A stretch of DNA of 64,000 nucleotides from UBA5314 sp035560815 (GTDB lineage Bacteria > Bacillota > Syntrophomonadia > Syntrophomonadales > Syntrophomonadaceae). This document shows, one piece after another, positions 44,059-52,573 of this stretch. The stretch is taken from positions 152,065 through 216,064 of the forward strand of contig DATMYR010000088.1 of NCBI GenBank assembly GCA_035560815.1. The letters run 5' to 3'. A program made the translations under genes and the position numbers. The stretch's first letter is position 1, and every line of letters starts with the position of its first letter. Under the pieces are notes generated by a model, which was given only the letters and a program-made list of their open reading frames with translations, made no database searches and was not told the origin of the DNA.

Positions 44059-45000
44059 ATGCAGGTTATCTGGGAAGTGGATCAATACCAAAATAACACC
44101 GGACCTTTATTTCTAGCCCTGGGAAATTTCGATGGCGTGCACCGGGGGCACCAGAAACTTCTCACTACACTCATAGACCGGGCTCGGGCTGCCGGAGGGA
44201 CAGCAGCCTCCTTTATATTTGAACCCCATCCCTCCAAGATATTGTTCCCTGATCGAGCTCCTCGGATGCTGGTCAGTGCCGAGCAAAAAGCCCGGCTGTT
44301 AAGAGAACTGGGAATGGACCTGCTTATTTACAGCACCTTTTCCCGGGAAATGGCGCGCTGGAGTCCGGAGGAATTTGTCCAGCAGATCCTGGTAGAGAAA
44401 CTGCACGTTCAGGAAGTTTTTGTAGGTTTTAATTATTCCTTTGGATACCGCGGGGCGGGAAGCCCGGAAGACCTGAAGGAACTTGGTGAAACCTATGGCT
44501 TTCAAGTACATATTATCTCCCCGGTCAGCGTAAATGGAGAGGTGGCTTCCAGCAGTATGGTTCGCAGCTACCTGGAAGAGGGAGCAATTGAACGAGCCTT
44601 CGATATGCTGGGATATTACCCTTATATAGAAGGGACTGTTGTTAAAGGTGACGGCCGTGGAGGTGCTACACTGGGATTCCCCACTGCCAACCTCAAAGTG
44701 GATTCAGATATCATTGTGCCGGGTAAAGGAGTATATGTTGCAAGAGCTAAATTAAACGACCAACTCCTTCCGGCAGTAGTTAACATAGGCAATGTTCCTA
44801 CTTTTCTTACCCAGGATGCAATTACCATTGAAGCGCATATTATTGATTTTCTGGGCGACTTGTATTGTAAAAATATGGGATTGATATTTTACCATAAAAT
44901 CAGGGATGAGAAAAAATTTGACAATATCGAATCACTGGTAAAACAGATAGGCGCCGATCGGGATTTAGCCCGCGCTTATTTAAGCGCTCAGAGCGTGTAA
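44059..45000 (+). CDS. ribF: Bifunctional riboflavin kinase / FAD synthetase RibF
   Basis: 313 residues. FAD synthetase half: ALGNFDGVHRGHQKLL and VGFNYSFGYRGAGSPEDL; riboflavin kinase half: VVKGDGRGGATLGFPTANL and the conserved GVYVARAKLNDQLLPAVVNIG. Converts riboflavin to FMN and FAD. ATG 44059 chosen; ATG 44044 is a possible five-codon extension. Confidence 0.95.
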   Translation: MQVIWEVDQYQNNTGPLFLALGNFDGVHRGHQKLLTTLIDRARAAGGTAASFIFEPHPSKILFPDRAPRMLVSAEQKARLLRELGMDLLIYSTFSREMARWSPEEFVQQILVEKLHVQEVFVGFNYSFGYRGAGSPEDLKELGETYGFQVHIISPVSVNGEVASSSMVRSYLEEGAIERAFDMLGYYPYIEGTVVKGDGRGGATLGFPTANLKVDSDIIVPGKGVYVARAKLNDQLLPAVVNIGNVPTFLTQDAITIEAHIIDFLGDLYCKNMGLIFYHKIRDEKKFDNIESLVKQIGADRDLARAYLSAQSV

Positions 45001-45017
45001 AGGCCTTGATTCCTTCG

Positions 45018-45046
45018 TTTACATTTAGTAAGGGCTGTGCTACAAT
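45018..45046 (+). promoter_or_regulatory. Sigma-A promoter for rpsO-pnp
   Basis: TTTACA (45018-45023), 17-base spacer, TACAAT (45041-45046): five of six matches at each element. About 190 bases before rpsO, leaving a long leader. Confidence 0.7.
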
Positions 45047-45233
45047 TTACCTTGGTTATCTTCGGGCTCCGTATAAAACCTCGGAATCACTGGTAAAATA
45101 TAGTCAACGATACCATGGGCTGCAGTGATTCACGAAACGGGTGCCGGGAGGCTGAACCGCAGGCTCAGATTAGCGATTTCACCGACGCTAACCTTGGTTC
45201 GCGGCGATTAGATTAGGATAAGGAGGTGAAACC
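45047..45233 (+). promoter_or_regulatory. Structured rpsO leader, candidate S15 autoregulatory site
   Basis: The leader is GC-richer than other spacers and contains TTAGCG/CGCTAA (45170-45191) and overlapping alternatives such as CTAACC...GATTAG near the AAGGAGG ribosome site. In Geobacillus and other bacteria S15 represses its own translation by binding such leaders; the position and alternative pairing fit, but I cannot confirm the S15 motif by eye. Confidence 0.4.
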
Positions 45234-45503
45234 TTGGCACTTAGCAACGAGAAAAAAGGAGATATCATCAAATCCTTTCAGGTTCACGATAATGACACCG
45301 GATCTCCGGAAGTACAGATCGCCATTCTGACCGAGAGGATCAATTATCTCAACGAGCATTTGAAAGCGAATAAAAAAGACCATCATTCCCGGCGGGGATT
45401 GCTGAAAATGGTCGGTCAGCGCCGGTCTCTTCTGGACTACCTGAAGAAAAAAGACTTTGAGCGCTACAGGGCGATTGTAACCCGACTTGGTTTGCGTAGG
45501 TAA
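45234..45503 (+). CDS. rpsO: 30S ribosomal protein S15
   Basis: 89 residues, the universal length. Contains HDNDTGSPEVQIAILTERIN, HLKANKKDHHSRRGLLKMVG and the C-terminal LDYLKKKDFERYRAIVTRLG. TTG 45234 start with AAGGAGG at 45220-45226. Confidence 0.98.
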   Translation: MALSNEKKGDIIKSFQVHDNDTGSPEVQIAILTERINYLNEHLKANKKDHHSRRGLLKMVGQRRSLLDYLKKKDFERYRAIVTRLGLRR

Positions 45504-45524
45504 AGAGCGGAAAGCCGCTCTTTA
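45501..45524 (+). terminator. Hairpin between rpsO and pnp (partial terminator or processing site)
   Basis: TAAAGAGCGG pairs perfectly with CCGCTCTTTA around AAAG, starting at the rpsO stop codon, followed by ACTTTTATT. In E. coli the equivalent spacer holds a terminator and an RNase III site used for PNPase autoregulation; the same arrangement is plausible here. Confidence 0.75.
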
Positions 45525-45555
45525 ACTTTTATTCCTTATGAAAGGAGGAGTCGAC

Positions 45556-47661
45556 ATCGTTCGCAAGTATCAAACCGAAATAGCAGGAAGACCTCTTATT
45601 ATCGAAGTGGGCCAGGTGGCCAAACAGGCCAACGGTTCAGCTCTGGTCAGGTACGGCGACACTGTGGTTCTGGTGACCGCTACAGCAGCCAAAGCCAGAG
45701 AAGGATTGGATTTCTTTCCTTTAACCGTGGATTATGAAGAAAAACAGTACGCAGCAGGTAAGATTCCGGGCGGCTTTATCAAACGTGAAGGCCGGGCCAC
45801 GGAAATCGCCACCCTGTCAGCCCGTCAGATAGACAGGCCCATTCGCCCCTTATTCCCCAAAGGCTATAAAGCCGACCTTCATGTCGTAGCCACCATCCTT
45901 TCCGTGGACAAAGACAATCCCCCGGACGTAACAGCTACCATTGGAGCTTCCGTAGCATTGGGAGTCTCCAATATACCTTTTGCCGGTCCGGTAGCCGCAG
46001 TCGTAGTGGGAAGGGTCGACGGACAGCTGGTTATTAATCCTACCGTAGAACAATACCATCGCAGCGAAATGCATGTAGTGGTAGCCGGCACCCGGGAAGC
46101 CATCATGATGGTGGAGGGCAGCGCCCATGAAGTACCGGAGGAAACCATGCTGGAAGCCATCTTTTTCGCTCATGATGAGATTAAGAAGCTGGTCGATTTT
46201 CAGGAAACCATTTATGCAGAGCTGGGTCAGCCCAAGGTAGAAGTGCAGGTAGTAGCCCTGGACGCTGCCATAGAGGACGAAGTTCGCCAGTACAGTCTGC
46301 CGCTTCTGGAAGATGCGGTATGCAACCCGGACAAAAAGGCCCGTGAAACCCAGATGGATCAGGCCAAGGCCGGGATCGTAGAGCACTTTACCGAGATTTA
46401 TCCCGATGACATGAAGCTCATTGGGGGATTATTGGACAAGATGCACAAAGAAGTAGTGCGCAAGATGATCCTGGAAAAAGGCGACCGGGTGGACGGCCGC
46501 GCTCTTACAGAGATCAGACCCATCAGCTGTGAGGTGGGATTCCTTCCCCGTCCTCATGGTTCAGGCTTGTTTACCCGGGGACAGACCCAGGTTCTATCAG
46601 TGGTCACCCTGGGAGGATTAAGCGAAGACCAACTGTTGGATGGGCTGGGCATCGAAGGCCGGAAACGCTACATTCACCATTACAACTTCCCTCCTTACAG
46701 TACCGGTGAGGTGAAACCCATGAGGGGTCCGGGAAGAAGGGAAATCGGTCACGGCGCTCTGGCTGAAAGAGCTTTGCTAGCAGTATTGCCAAGTGAAGAA
46801 GAGTTCCCCTATACCATCCGTGTGGTATCAGAGGTCCTGGAATCAAACGGGTCCAGTTCCATGGGCAGCGTTTGCGGCAGTTCACTTTCCCTGATGCATG
46901 CCGGTGTTCCTATCAAGCGCGCGGTAGCTGGAATTGCCATGGGACTGGTGAAGGGCGAAGATAATTTTGCCATCCTGAGCGATATTCAGGGGATTGAAGA
47001 TGCCCTGGGAGATATGGATTTTAAACTGGCGGGAACCGAAAAGGGAGTCACCGCAGTTCAGATGGATATTAAGATCACCGGAGTAAACCGGGAAATCGTC
47101 GAAAAGGCTCTGGGTCAGGCCCGTGAAGGCCGTATGTTCATTATGGGCAAAATGATGGAAGCCATCGACAAACCCAACACCGACCTTTCTACGTATGCTC
47201 CACGCTTGCTGCGTATGCAAATCCATCCCGACAAAATCCGTGAGGTCATCGGCCCAGGCGGTAAGGTCATTCATAAGATCGTGGATGAGACCGGCTGTAA
47301 GATCGACATCGAGGATGACGGCAGCCTGTTCATCATGGCCATTGATCGGGAAGCGGCTCAAAAAGCCAAATCACTGATCGAATCCATTATCGCCGAAGTC
47401 GAGGTAGGGAAGACCTATATGGGAACCGTCAAGCGGATTATGGACTTTGGAGCCTTCGTGGAGATTATCCCCGGTGTACTGGGAGCCAACGGCAAAGAGG
47501 GTATGGTTCACATATCCCAGCTGGCCGAGAACCGGGTTGAGAAAGTCACCGACGTAGTCCATGTGGGGGATCAGCTTCTGGTCAAAGTTACCGAGGTCGA
47601 CCGGCAGGGCCGGGTCAACCTTTCCCATAAAGCCGTATTAAGAAACACTACCCGGGACTAA
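45556..47661 (+). CDS. pnp: Polyribonucleotide nucleotidyltransferase (PNPase); likely ATC start
   Basis: 701 residues if started at ATC 45556. Two RNase PH domains (first: GSALVRYGDTVVLVTATAA, GKIPGGFIKREGRA; second: SEVLESNGSSSMGSVCGSSL, catalytic DIKITG region with MDFKLAGTEKGVTAVQMDIK), a KH domain (IREVIGPGGKVIHKIVDETG) and an S1 domain (GTVKRIMDFGAFVEI). Degrades RNA 3' to 5'. The ribosome site AAAGGAGG (45541-45548) lies seven bases before ATC 45556, which would give MVRKYQTEIAGRPL, the usual PNPase N terminus. The only upstream standard start, ATG 45538, precedes this ribosome site and has none of its own. Confidence 0.95.
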   Translation: MVRKYQTEIAGRPLIIEVGQVAKQANGSALVRYGDTVVLVTATAAKAREGLDFFPLTVDYEEKQYAAGKIPGGFIKREGRATEIATLSARQIDRPIRPLFPKGYKADLHVVATILSVDKDNPPDVTATIGASVALGVSNIPFAGPVAAVVVGRVDGQLVINPTVEQYHRSEMHVVVAGTREAIMMVEGSAHEVPEETMLEAIFFAHDEIKKLVDFQETIYAELGQPKVEVQVVALDAAIEDEVRQYSLPLLEDAVCNPDKKARETQMDQAKAGIVEHFTEIYPDDMKLIGGLLDKMHKEVVRKMILEKGDRVDGRALTEIRPISCEVGFLPRPHGSGLFTRGQTQVLSVVTLGGLSEDQLLDGLGIEGRKRYIHHYNFPPYSTGEVKPMRGPGRREIGHGALAERALLAVLPSEEEFPYTIRVVSEVLESNGSSSMGSVCGSSLSLMHAGVPIKRAVAGIAMGLVKGEDNFAILSDIQGIEDALGDMDFKLAGTEKGVTAVQMDIKITGVNREIVEKALGQAREGRMFIMGKMMEAIDKPNTDLSTYAPRLLRMQIHPDKIREVIGPGGKVIHKIVDETGCKIDIEDDGSLFIMAIDREAAQKAKSLIESIIAEVEVGKTYMGTVKRIMDFGAFVEIIPGVLGANGKEGMVHISQLAENRVEKVTDVVHVGDQLLVKVTEVDRQGRVNLSHKAVLRNTTRD

Positions 47662-47697
47662 CGCTTAGTCGACTACACAATCCAAAACCTATCCAAG

Positions 47698-47725
47698 TAA
47701 ACCGAGTTGTCTCGGTTTATTTGTG
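47698..47725 (+). terminator. Terminator after pnp
   Basis: TAAACCGAG/CTCGGTTTA around TTGT (47698-47719), followed by TTTGTG. Closes the rpsO-pnp unit. A closely related hairpin with the preceding AGTCGACTACA word recurs at 49248-49310. Confidence 0.8.
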
Positions 47726-47888
47726 TTTTACGGGTTTCGGGGAAAGATGCCCAGGACCCGGATCTTCATAGATCCAATCATAGGACTTATATATATAGTA
47801 ATTATTGACAAAAAACAGATAAAATGAAGTAAAATTGAAATATATTGAAACATAATTGATAAAGTAAAAGAAGGGATTGTTGGGAAGC

Positions 47889-49175
47889 GTGAAAACAGGG
47901 AAATTCTTGCTGGCTTTTTTCTTGCTGTTGATACTTACTTTACCCACAGGCAATTGCCTGGCAGAAGAAACGAATAAATTTAATAACATTCTAGCAAAAA
48001 AAACTTCGTTAGTTAGCATATCCCCTACTTTTTCTCGGGATAAAAGTGTTTATGCCATTGCGGAGAATAAATTTTACCGGAGCCTGGACGGGGGAAGCAC
48101 ATGGGAACAAAAGAATCTTATGTTTAGTTCTTCCTATTCTGACGAAACGATCACCATTTACGATATGATTGATAATCCAGAAGGTATCCTATTCCTTTAT
48201 GGAAGTAAATTTAGGAAAAGCACGAATAAGAGTGAATCTTTTTTATTGCAAAGCAAGGATGGTGGAACAACCTGGAACAATATCACTTATAGTGGAGACT
48301 ATAGAGTTGCGGTTACGGGGAGTCGGAATATCATAAGAGTATATGACAAATGCTTCTGGTCTTCAATTGATGGAGGAAGTAATTGGCAAAAACTTAAGGA
48401 GTATTCTTCCAGTAATATTAAAGCCGTTCAATTAACTGATAACGATAAAACCGTTTATATCATCTATAATCCCTCTAATGTGTTGGATGCCGATATTTAT
48501 ACTAATGGTGCTTGGAGACATGTGGACTTTGGAGCCGACAGCAAAATTGCCAAGAGCAAGATTACCTGCGCCACTGGTGCACCAGGGGGATTATTCCTTC
48601 TAGGAACATCAAATAATTACGTTCTTATCTCTAAGGATTACGGAAAAACATGGAGCATTAACGGGGAGGGAATTACTTCATCCATATCTTCCGTAAAATG
48701 TGCTGCAAATACAGACAGTGTAGACATATTTGCTGCAACGGCCAAAGGGCTGTTCTATCTGGATTACCCGCTGAATGCCGCGCCCGCCAAAACCGATACC
48801 CCAAAGAAATCACAAATTAAGTTTGTAATAGGTAACAGGAGTTATACCGTAGACAGCAATGTTAAGCAAATGGATGCAGAACCATTTATTGAGCAAGACA
48901 GGGTGTTTGTGCCGGTAAAATGTCTGGGAGAGGCGCTAGGTGCCCAGGTAGCCTGGGATGCTGGCAATAACACAATTACTGTTCAGAACGAATCCACCAA
49001 AGTATTGCTTACTATAAATACTAAGAAAATATCAATAAATAACCAGGTAAAAGACCTGGATGTAAGTCCTATCATCCGCGATGATCGTTCTTATTTGCCA
49101 GCTGCATACGTCGCCGAAGCATTTGGCTATGCCGTTGACTGGGATGCTAAGACAAATACTGTAAACATTCATTAA
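47889..49175 (+). CDS. Secreted protein with BNR/Asp-box repeats and copper-amine-oxidase-type N1 domain
   Basis: About 428 residues. Signal peptide (basic KTGK, hydrophobic FLLAFFLLLILTLPTGNCLA). Residues to about 300 contain several Asp-box motifs (SLDGGSTWEQ, SKDGGTTWNN, SIDGGSNWQK, SKDYGKTWSI), as in beta-propeller proteins. The C-terminal 120 residues form two copper amine oxidase N-terminal-like units (FVPVKCLGEALGAQVAWDAG, YLPAAYVAEAFGYAVDWDAK), widely used as cell-wall-associated modules in Clostridia; no enzyme domain is present. Start could be TTG 47877/47880 or GTG 47889. It stands alone between two terminators. TTGACA at 47805 with TAAAAT at 47830 (19-base spacer) is a weak promoter candidate. 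Confidence 0.82.
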   Translation: MKTGKFLLAFFLLLILTLPTGNCLAEETNKFNNILAKKTSLVSISPTFSRDKSVYAIAENKFYRSLDGGSTWEQKNLMFSSSYSDETITIYDMIDNPEGILFLYGSKFRKSTNKSESFLLQSKDGGTTWNNITYSGDYRVAVTGSRNIIRVYDKCFWSSIDGGSNWQKLKEYSSSNIKAVQLTDNDKTVYIIYNPSNVLDADIYTNGAWRHVDFGADSKIAKSKITCATGAPGGLFLLGTSNNYVLISKDYGKTWSINGEGITSSISSVKCAANTDSVDIFAATAKGLFYLDYPLNAAPAKTDTPKKSQIKFVIGNRSYTVDSNVKQMDAEPFIEQDRVFVPVKCLGEALGAQVAWDAGNNTITVQNESTKVLLTINTKKISINNQVKDLDVSPIIRDDRSYLPAAYVAEAFGYAVDWDAKTNTVNIH

Positions 49176-49277
49176 TATTGCAACCAGCGAATTTATGACC
49201 ATACATAGTAGATTGCTGGATTAGCAAATGAAAGCTACGTTAAGATAAGTCGACTACAAAGACTTAATAAAATAACC

Positions 49278-49310
49278 AAATAAACCGAGTTGCCTCGGTT
49301 TATTTGTGGT
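49278..49310 (+). terminator. Terminator after the BNR-repeat protein gene
   Basis: AAATAAACCGAG pairs with CTCGGTTTATTT (49278-49305) around TTGC, then GTGGTTT. It is a variant of the terminator after pnp. The rest of the 49176-49609 spacer includes a perfect 12-base palindrome GAACACGTGTTC (49354-49365), a promoter at 49405 and a leader of about 170 bases with no recognised riboswitch. Confidence 0.8.
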
Positions 49311-49404
49311 TTAATGAGGCAGATGTTATTGGTGAAACGTTAGACGGCATTTCGAACACGTGTTCCGCGTCCTGAGCCTTAAGTCCTAAGTTTAAAATTA
49401 ATTT

Positions 49405-49433
49405 TTGCGCTTTTTTATGGAAGTGCATATAAT
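49405..49433 (+). promoter_or_regulatory. Probable promoter of the secreted-protein gene at 49610
   Basis: TTGCGC (49405-49410), 17-base spacer, perfect TATAAT (49428-49433). The transcript would have a leader of about 170 bases, unusually long for a single secreted protein. Confidence 0.6.
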
Positions 49434-49609
49434 TGTATTTAGATTAGTAAATATTGGCATGTTAGGAGTTTAATTGCATGCCGTAGTCAGTCAGCTCTTG
49501 AATATTTCCGTTCAATACTTTGGAGTATACCGGGTAGTTGCACCACCAAATGAGACCGGTGAGGTTCCCTGTATTCTGGTAAAGCAATGAAGAACAAGGA
49601 GGGGACAGC

Positions 49610-51055
49610 TTGATCAACGATAGCTCGTCTAGGCAATTTTATAGGCTTACAAAAATCCTTCTCTCTACATGTATGTTGTTTTTAGCAGGAAATCTCCTTC
49701 CTTTCCTGTGCACTTCAGTATGGGCTGATAGCACGGCGGCGTATCCCGGTGTTCATCCCGCACCTTTGATTAATATCAAAAACGTCATTAGTGTCCAGGG
49801 GCCTGCTAACACCAAAGCTGTTGCGACGATTCCTACAAAACCGCTCATAATGAACAGCAATGCGGTTGATGCGGCAACTGAGGATTTCATAACCAATGGC
49901 ACCTCATATAATAAAGCCACGATATTCGCAACAGTAACAAAAGATAAAACCTATCAGCACACATTTCAGACCTGCAACAGGTTCGATGGCTTTACAATGG
50001 ATAATCTGGAACTGGTGACTGTTTCAAACATGGTACCCGGCTCTCAGGTTGCTCCTAAGTTCTGGGCTATGTCTATGTCCAAAGAAGGGATTATTGAAAA
50101 AGCTTACTCCTTTGTAGTTTTTGTTGACGAAGCAGGCAAAACTTTCACAGTCAATGCCGCTTTATGGCCGGACAGTATTCCTTTACCTAAGGAACCTGAT
50201 TATAATTACATGTTCAATATCCAAATTTGGTCGGGATCTTTTCAGGATACCAACCTTCTATTACACAACGTATTATCCAAACTATCCGGTTACAAAGGTT
50301 GGCAGGTCAAATATGTCAATACTGATGCAGCAAAGCCTGCCTTTGTAATAAGGGATGTGAACATGAGCAGTATGAGAGTACAGAGCCTGTTGCCTGAAAC
50401 ACAAACAACCAGTGTTGTTTGCTCCATAAGGTATCCTGCCGATAAGACCAAGGCAGTTCCTAAGACCTTTGATGTGGTGCTTAACCCCGGACTCAACCTT
50501 GTCAATTTACCCCTGGGCAACGCCCTGGATGCAACTATTGTCTTAAAAAGCAACGGATATAAAGACTACGTCTATGTCGGGAGCGGATATTGGTTAAAGT
50601 TTGGTAAGAACATCACCCAAACGGAAGTACAACCGGTGGATTCCCCACCCCTTGCCAAAGAGGCATTTCTACTAGGCAGTGCCGGCATGAAGGGCAGTGT
50701 TGCTGCCAACGGTGGGGGTGGTCTGGACCGTACCTTGAATCCTAACAGCCTCCCGGTGGATATCAGCAGTTATAAATTCCTGTCGTTCTGGGCGCGGGGC
50801 GATGGGCAATCCTATAGTGTCCAGCTTGAAACAAAGGCAGTAAGAGATCAGAATTCCAGTAATTTTCATCAGTACGTCATCACGACTACTTCGGAGTGGA
50901 CCCAATACGTAATTCCGCTTTCTTCTTTAAAGCAAGTTGATAAAGAAACCGTACCCTTCACCGGTAAGGATGTAATATCAGTAGCCTGGAAAACCATCGG
51001 GGCTCCTCTGGACTCGGTAAACCTGGAAGTCTGTAACGCGGCTTTCACCAACTAG
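49610..51055 (+). CDS. Secreted protein of unknown function with a C-terminal galactose-binding-like domain
   Basis: 481 residues. A signal peptide (about 10-42, LLSTCMLFLAGNLLPFLCTS then VWAD) leads to an unassigned region and a C-terminal beta-sandwich-like domain (about 350-480) with SYKFLSFWARGDGQSYSVQL and the SEWTQYVIPLSSL pattern seen in CIA30/CBM11-type carbohydrate-binding folds. TTG 49610 follows AAGGAGGGG. It lies 105 bases before the PqqD gene; whether it belongs to that operon is unclear, as a small GATGC/GCATC hairpin followed by a T-rich stretch (51067-51092) lies between. Confidence 0.7.
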   Translation: MINDSSSRQFYRLTKILLSTCMLFLAGNLLPFLCTSVWADSTAAYPGVHPAPLINIKNVISVQGPANTKAVATIPTKPLIMNSNAVDAATEDFITNGTSYNKATIFATVTKDKTYQHTFQTCNRFDGFTMDNLELVTVSNMVPGSQVAPKFWAMSMSKEGIIEKAYSFVVFVDEAGKTFTVNAALWPDSIPLPKEPDYNYMFNIQIWSGSFQDTNLLLHNVLSKLSGYKGWQVKYVNTDAAKPAFVIRDVNMSSMRVQSLLPETQTTSVVCSIRYPADKTKAVPKTFDVVLNPGLNLVNLPLGNALDATIVLKSNGYKDYVYVGSGYWLKFGKNITQTEVQPVDSPPLAKEAFLLGSAGMKGSVAANGGGGLDRTLNPNSLPVDISSYKFLSFWARGDGQSYSVQLETKAVRDQNSSNFHQYVITTTSEWTQYVIPLSSLKQVDKETVPFTGKDVISVAWKTIGAPLDSVNLEVCNAAFTN

Positions 51056-51160
51056 TAGTCAGTATAGATGCGTCGCATCAATTTCGGTTTTTATTGAACG
51101 CTAAGTGAACGAAGAAAAGATCAATGGATGCATGAGAATTGATAGACGGAGGGTGCCATA

Positions 51161-51424
51161 TTGAAGATAAGGGACGGTTTCATGCTGAGAGAAATAGCCG
51201 ACACCTGGATGGTCATGCCTATAGGGGCCAATGCAGCTGAATTTAAAAGCATGCTGAAGCTCAATGAGACCGCCGCGTTTATATGGAAAAAGCTGCAAAA
51301 TAACATAACAAAAGAGGAACTTGTTTCCATGGTTCTATCTGAATACGATATTGATGACCTTACAGCCAATTCAGATGTTGAGGAAATTGTAGCGCTATTT
51401 GACAAAAAGGGACTGCTTGAATAA
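51161..51424 (+). CDS. PqqD-family peptide recognition protein (RRE)
   Basis: 87 residues, the length of a stand-alone PqqD. The fold is suggested by the N-terminal beta segments (GFMLREIADTWMVMPIG), the hallmark LNETAAFIWKKLQ helix and the C-terminal VEEIVALFDKKGLLE. PqqD-like RiPP recognition elements bind the leader of a precursor peptide and hand it to the modifying enzyme. TTG 51161, with GGAGGG upstream. Stop and start overlap by one base (TAATG) with the radical SAM gene. Confidence 0.9.
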   Translation: MKIRDGFMLREIADTWMVMPIGANAAEFKSMLKLNETAAFIWKKLQNNITKEELVSMVLSEYDIDDLTANSDVEEIVALFDKKGLLE

Positions 51425-52512
51425 TGACCCTAACCCTATCGTCGTACCTGGCCAGTATTTTACCCAAAGCCAAAGCCAGGAGAATTCCTCTGTCAGGCCA
51501 GTTTGAAATAACGCCCCGCTGTAATCTGGCCTGCAAAATGTGCTATATAGCGAACCCTGGCAGTGATTATAATCCAGCGAGCCAGGAACTATCTGCGGCA
51601 GACTGGATTCGCCTGGCCGAGGAAGCCCGGGAAGCCGGGATGATAAACCTTCTTCTAACCGGCGGCGAAGTCTTTATGCGTAAAGATTTCAGGGAGCTAT
51701 ATGAAGCCCTTAAAGGAATGGGCTTCCTTATTAAAATCTATTCTAACGGGACTCTGATAGACAGTGAGACGGCGGCTTGGCTGGGCAGCATAAAACCCTT
51801 TCAGGTGGAGATTACACTTTATGGTGCTTCCGCGGAAACATACGGGAAAGTGACCGGACACCCGGAAGCCTTTTCCAAAGCCATTAGCGGAATTGACTGC
51901 CTGCTTAAGGAAGGAATTCCTTTAAAGCTGAGGACCACGGTGGTGCGTGACAACTACCGGGATTTTGATGAAATTGCCCGCATTGCCGAAGAGAGGGAGC
52001 TCAAATGGGGGGTTGTCAACTACATCATGCCAGTTAGGAAAGACACCGGCAGGATGTCAGAAACATATCGTCTTCCTCCTGATCTGCAGATAGAGTATGA
52101 GACCGGAGTGGAAGAGTACTTTGCCGGAAAGCAGGAGGACAGCCGGCAAAGCCTTGATTTTGAGGAATTCAGCAATGATCCCTATGCTGCTGCTCCGGAC
52201 GAGCAGCTGAACGCCTATAAATGCCTGGCCGGAAAAACGGCTTTTTGGATCACCTGGAGAGGCGAAATGACTCCCTGCTCATCAATTGATGAGACGGGCA
52301 TATATCCCTTAAGGAGCGGCTTCCAAACCGCCTGGGATGGCCTAAAGAACTTTTGCGACCTGACTCCCGTCTGTGAGGAGTGTGTGCAGTGTATCTACCG
52401 TGAGAAGTGTATGACCTGTCCCGCCAGGTTAAAGTTGGAAACAGGCTCTTTTGACATAAAGTCAAGCTACCTTTGCGAACTTGCCAAAAGAAAAAGCAGT
52501 ATTGGGCTGTGA
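51424..52512 (+). CDS. Radical SAM / SPASM peptide-modifying enzyme
   Basis: 362 residues. The SAM-cluster motif CNLACKMC is at 33-40 (C33, C37, C40), with LLTGGEVFMRKDF as the GGE motif. The C-terminal SPASM domain shows CLAGKTAFWITWRGEMTPC and then CEECVQCIYREKCMTCPARL plus a final Cys, enough ligands for two auxiliary 4Fe-4S clusters. Such PqqE/AlbA-like enzymes install thioether or carbon-carbon links in ribosomal peptides. Coupled to the PqqD gene and followed by the candidate precursor. Product chemistry cannot be predicted from sequence alone. Confidence 0.92.
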   Translation: MTLTLSSYLASILPKAKARRIPLSGQFEITPRCNLACKMCYIANPGSDYNPASQELSAADWIRLAEEAREAGMINLLLTGGEVFMRKDFRELYEALKGMGFLIKIYSNGTLIDSETAAWLGSIKPFQVEITLYGASAETYGKVTGHPEAFSKAISGIDCLLKEGIPLKLRTTVVRDNYRDFDEIARIAEERELKWGVVNYIMPVRKDTGRMSETYRLPPDLQIEYETGVEEYFAGKQEDSRQSLDFEEFSNDPYAAAPDEQLNAYKCLAGKTAFWITWRGEMTPCSSIDETGIYPLRSGFQTAWDGLKNFCDLTPVCEECVQCIYREKCMTCPARLKLETGSFDIKSSYLCELAKRKSSIGL

Positions 52513-52573
52513 TTTATTAAGATTGGCTGTATTTATTTGTGGATAATATTCAGTGGAGGGGAGGTGATGAGAA

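Noticed and set aside
45047..45233. Possible tRNA in the rpsO leader
   Set aside because: No cloverleaf with T-loop GTTCRA and matching acceptor stem; structure is better explained as an mRNA leader.
49440..49609. c-di-GMP or cobalamin riboswitch in the leader of the gene at 49610
   Set aside because: The conserved sequence words of these classes are not present; only generic pairing is visible.
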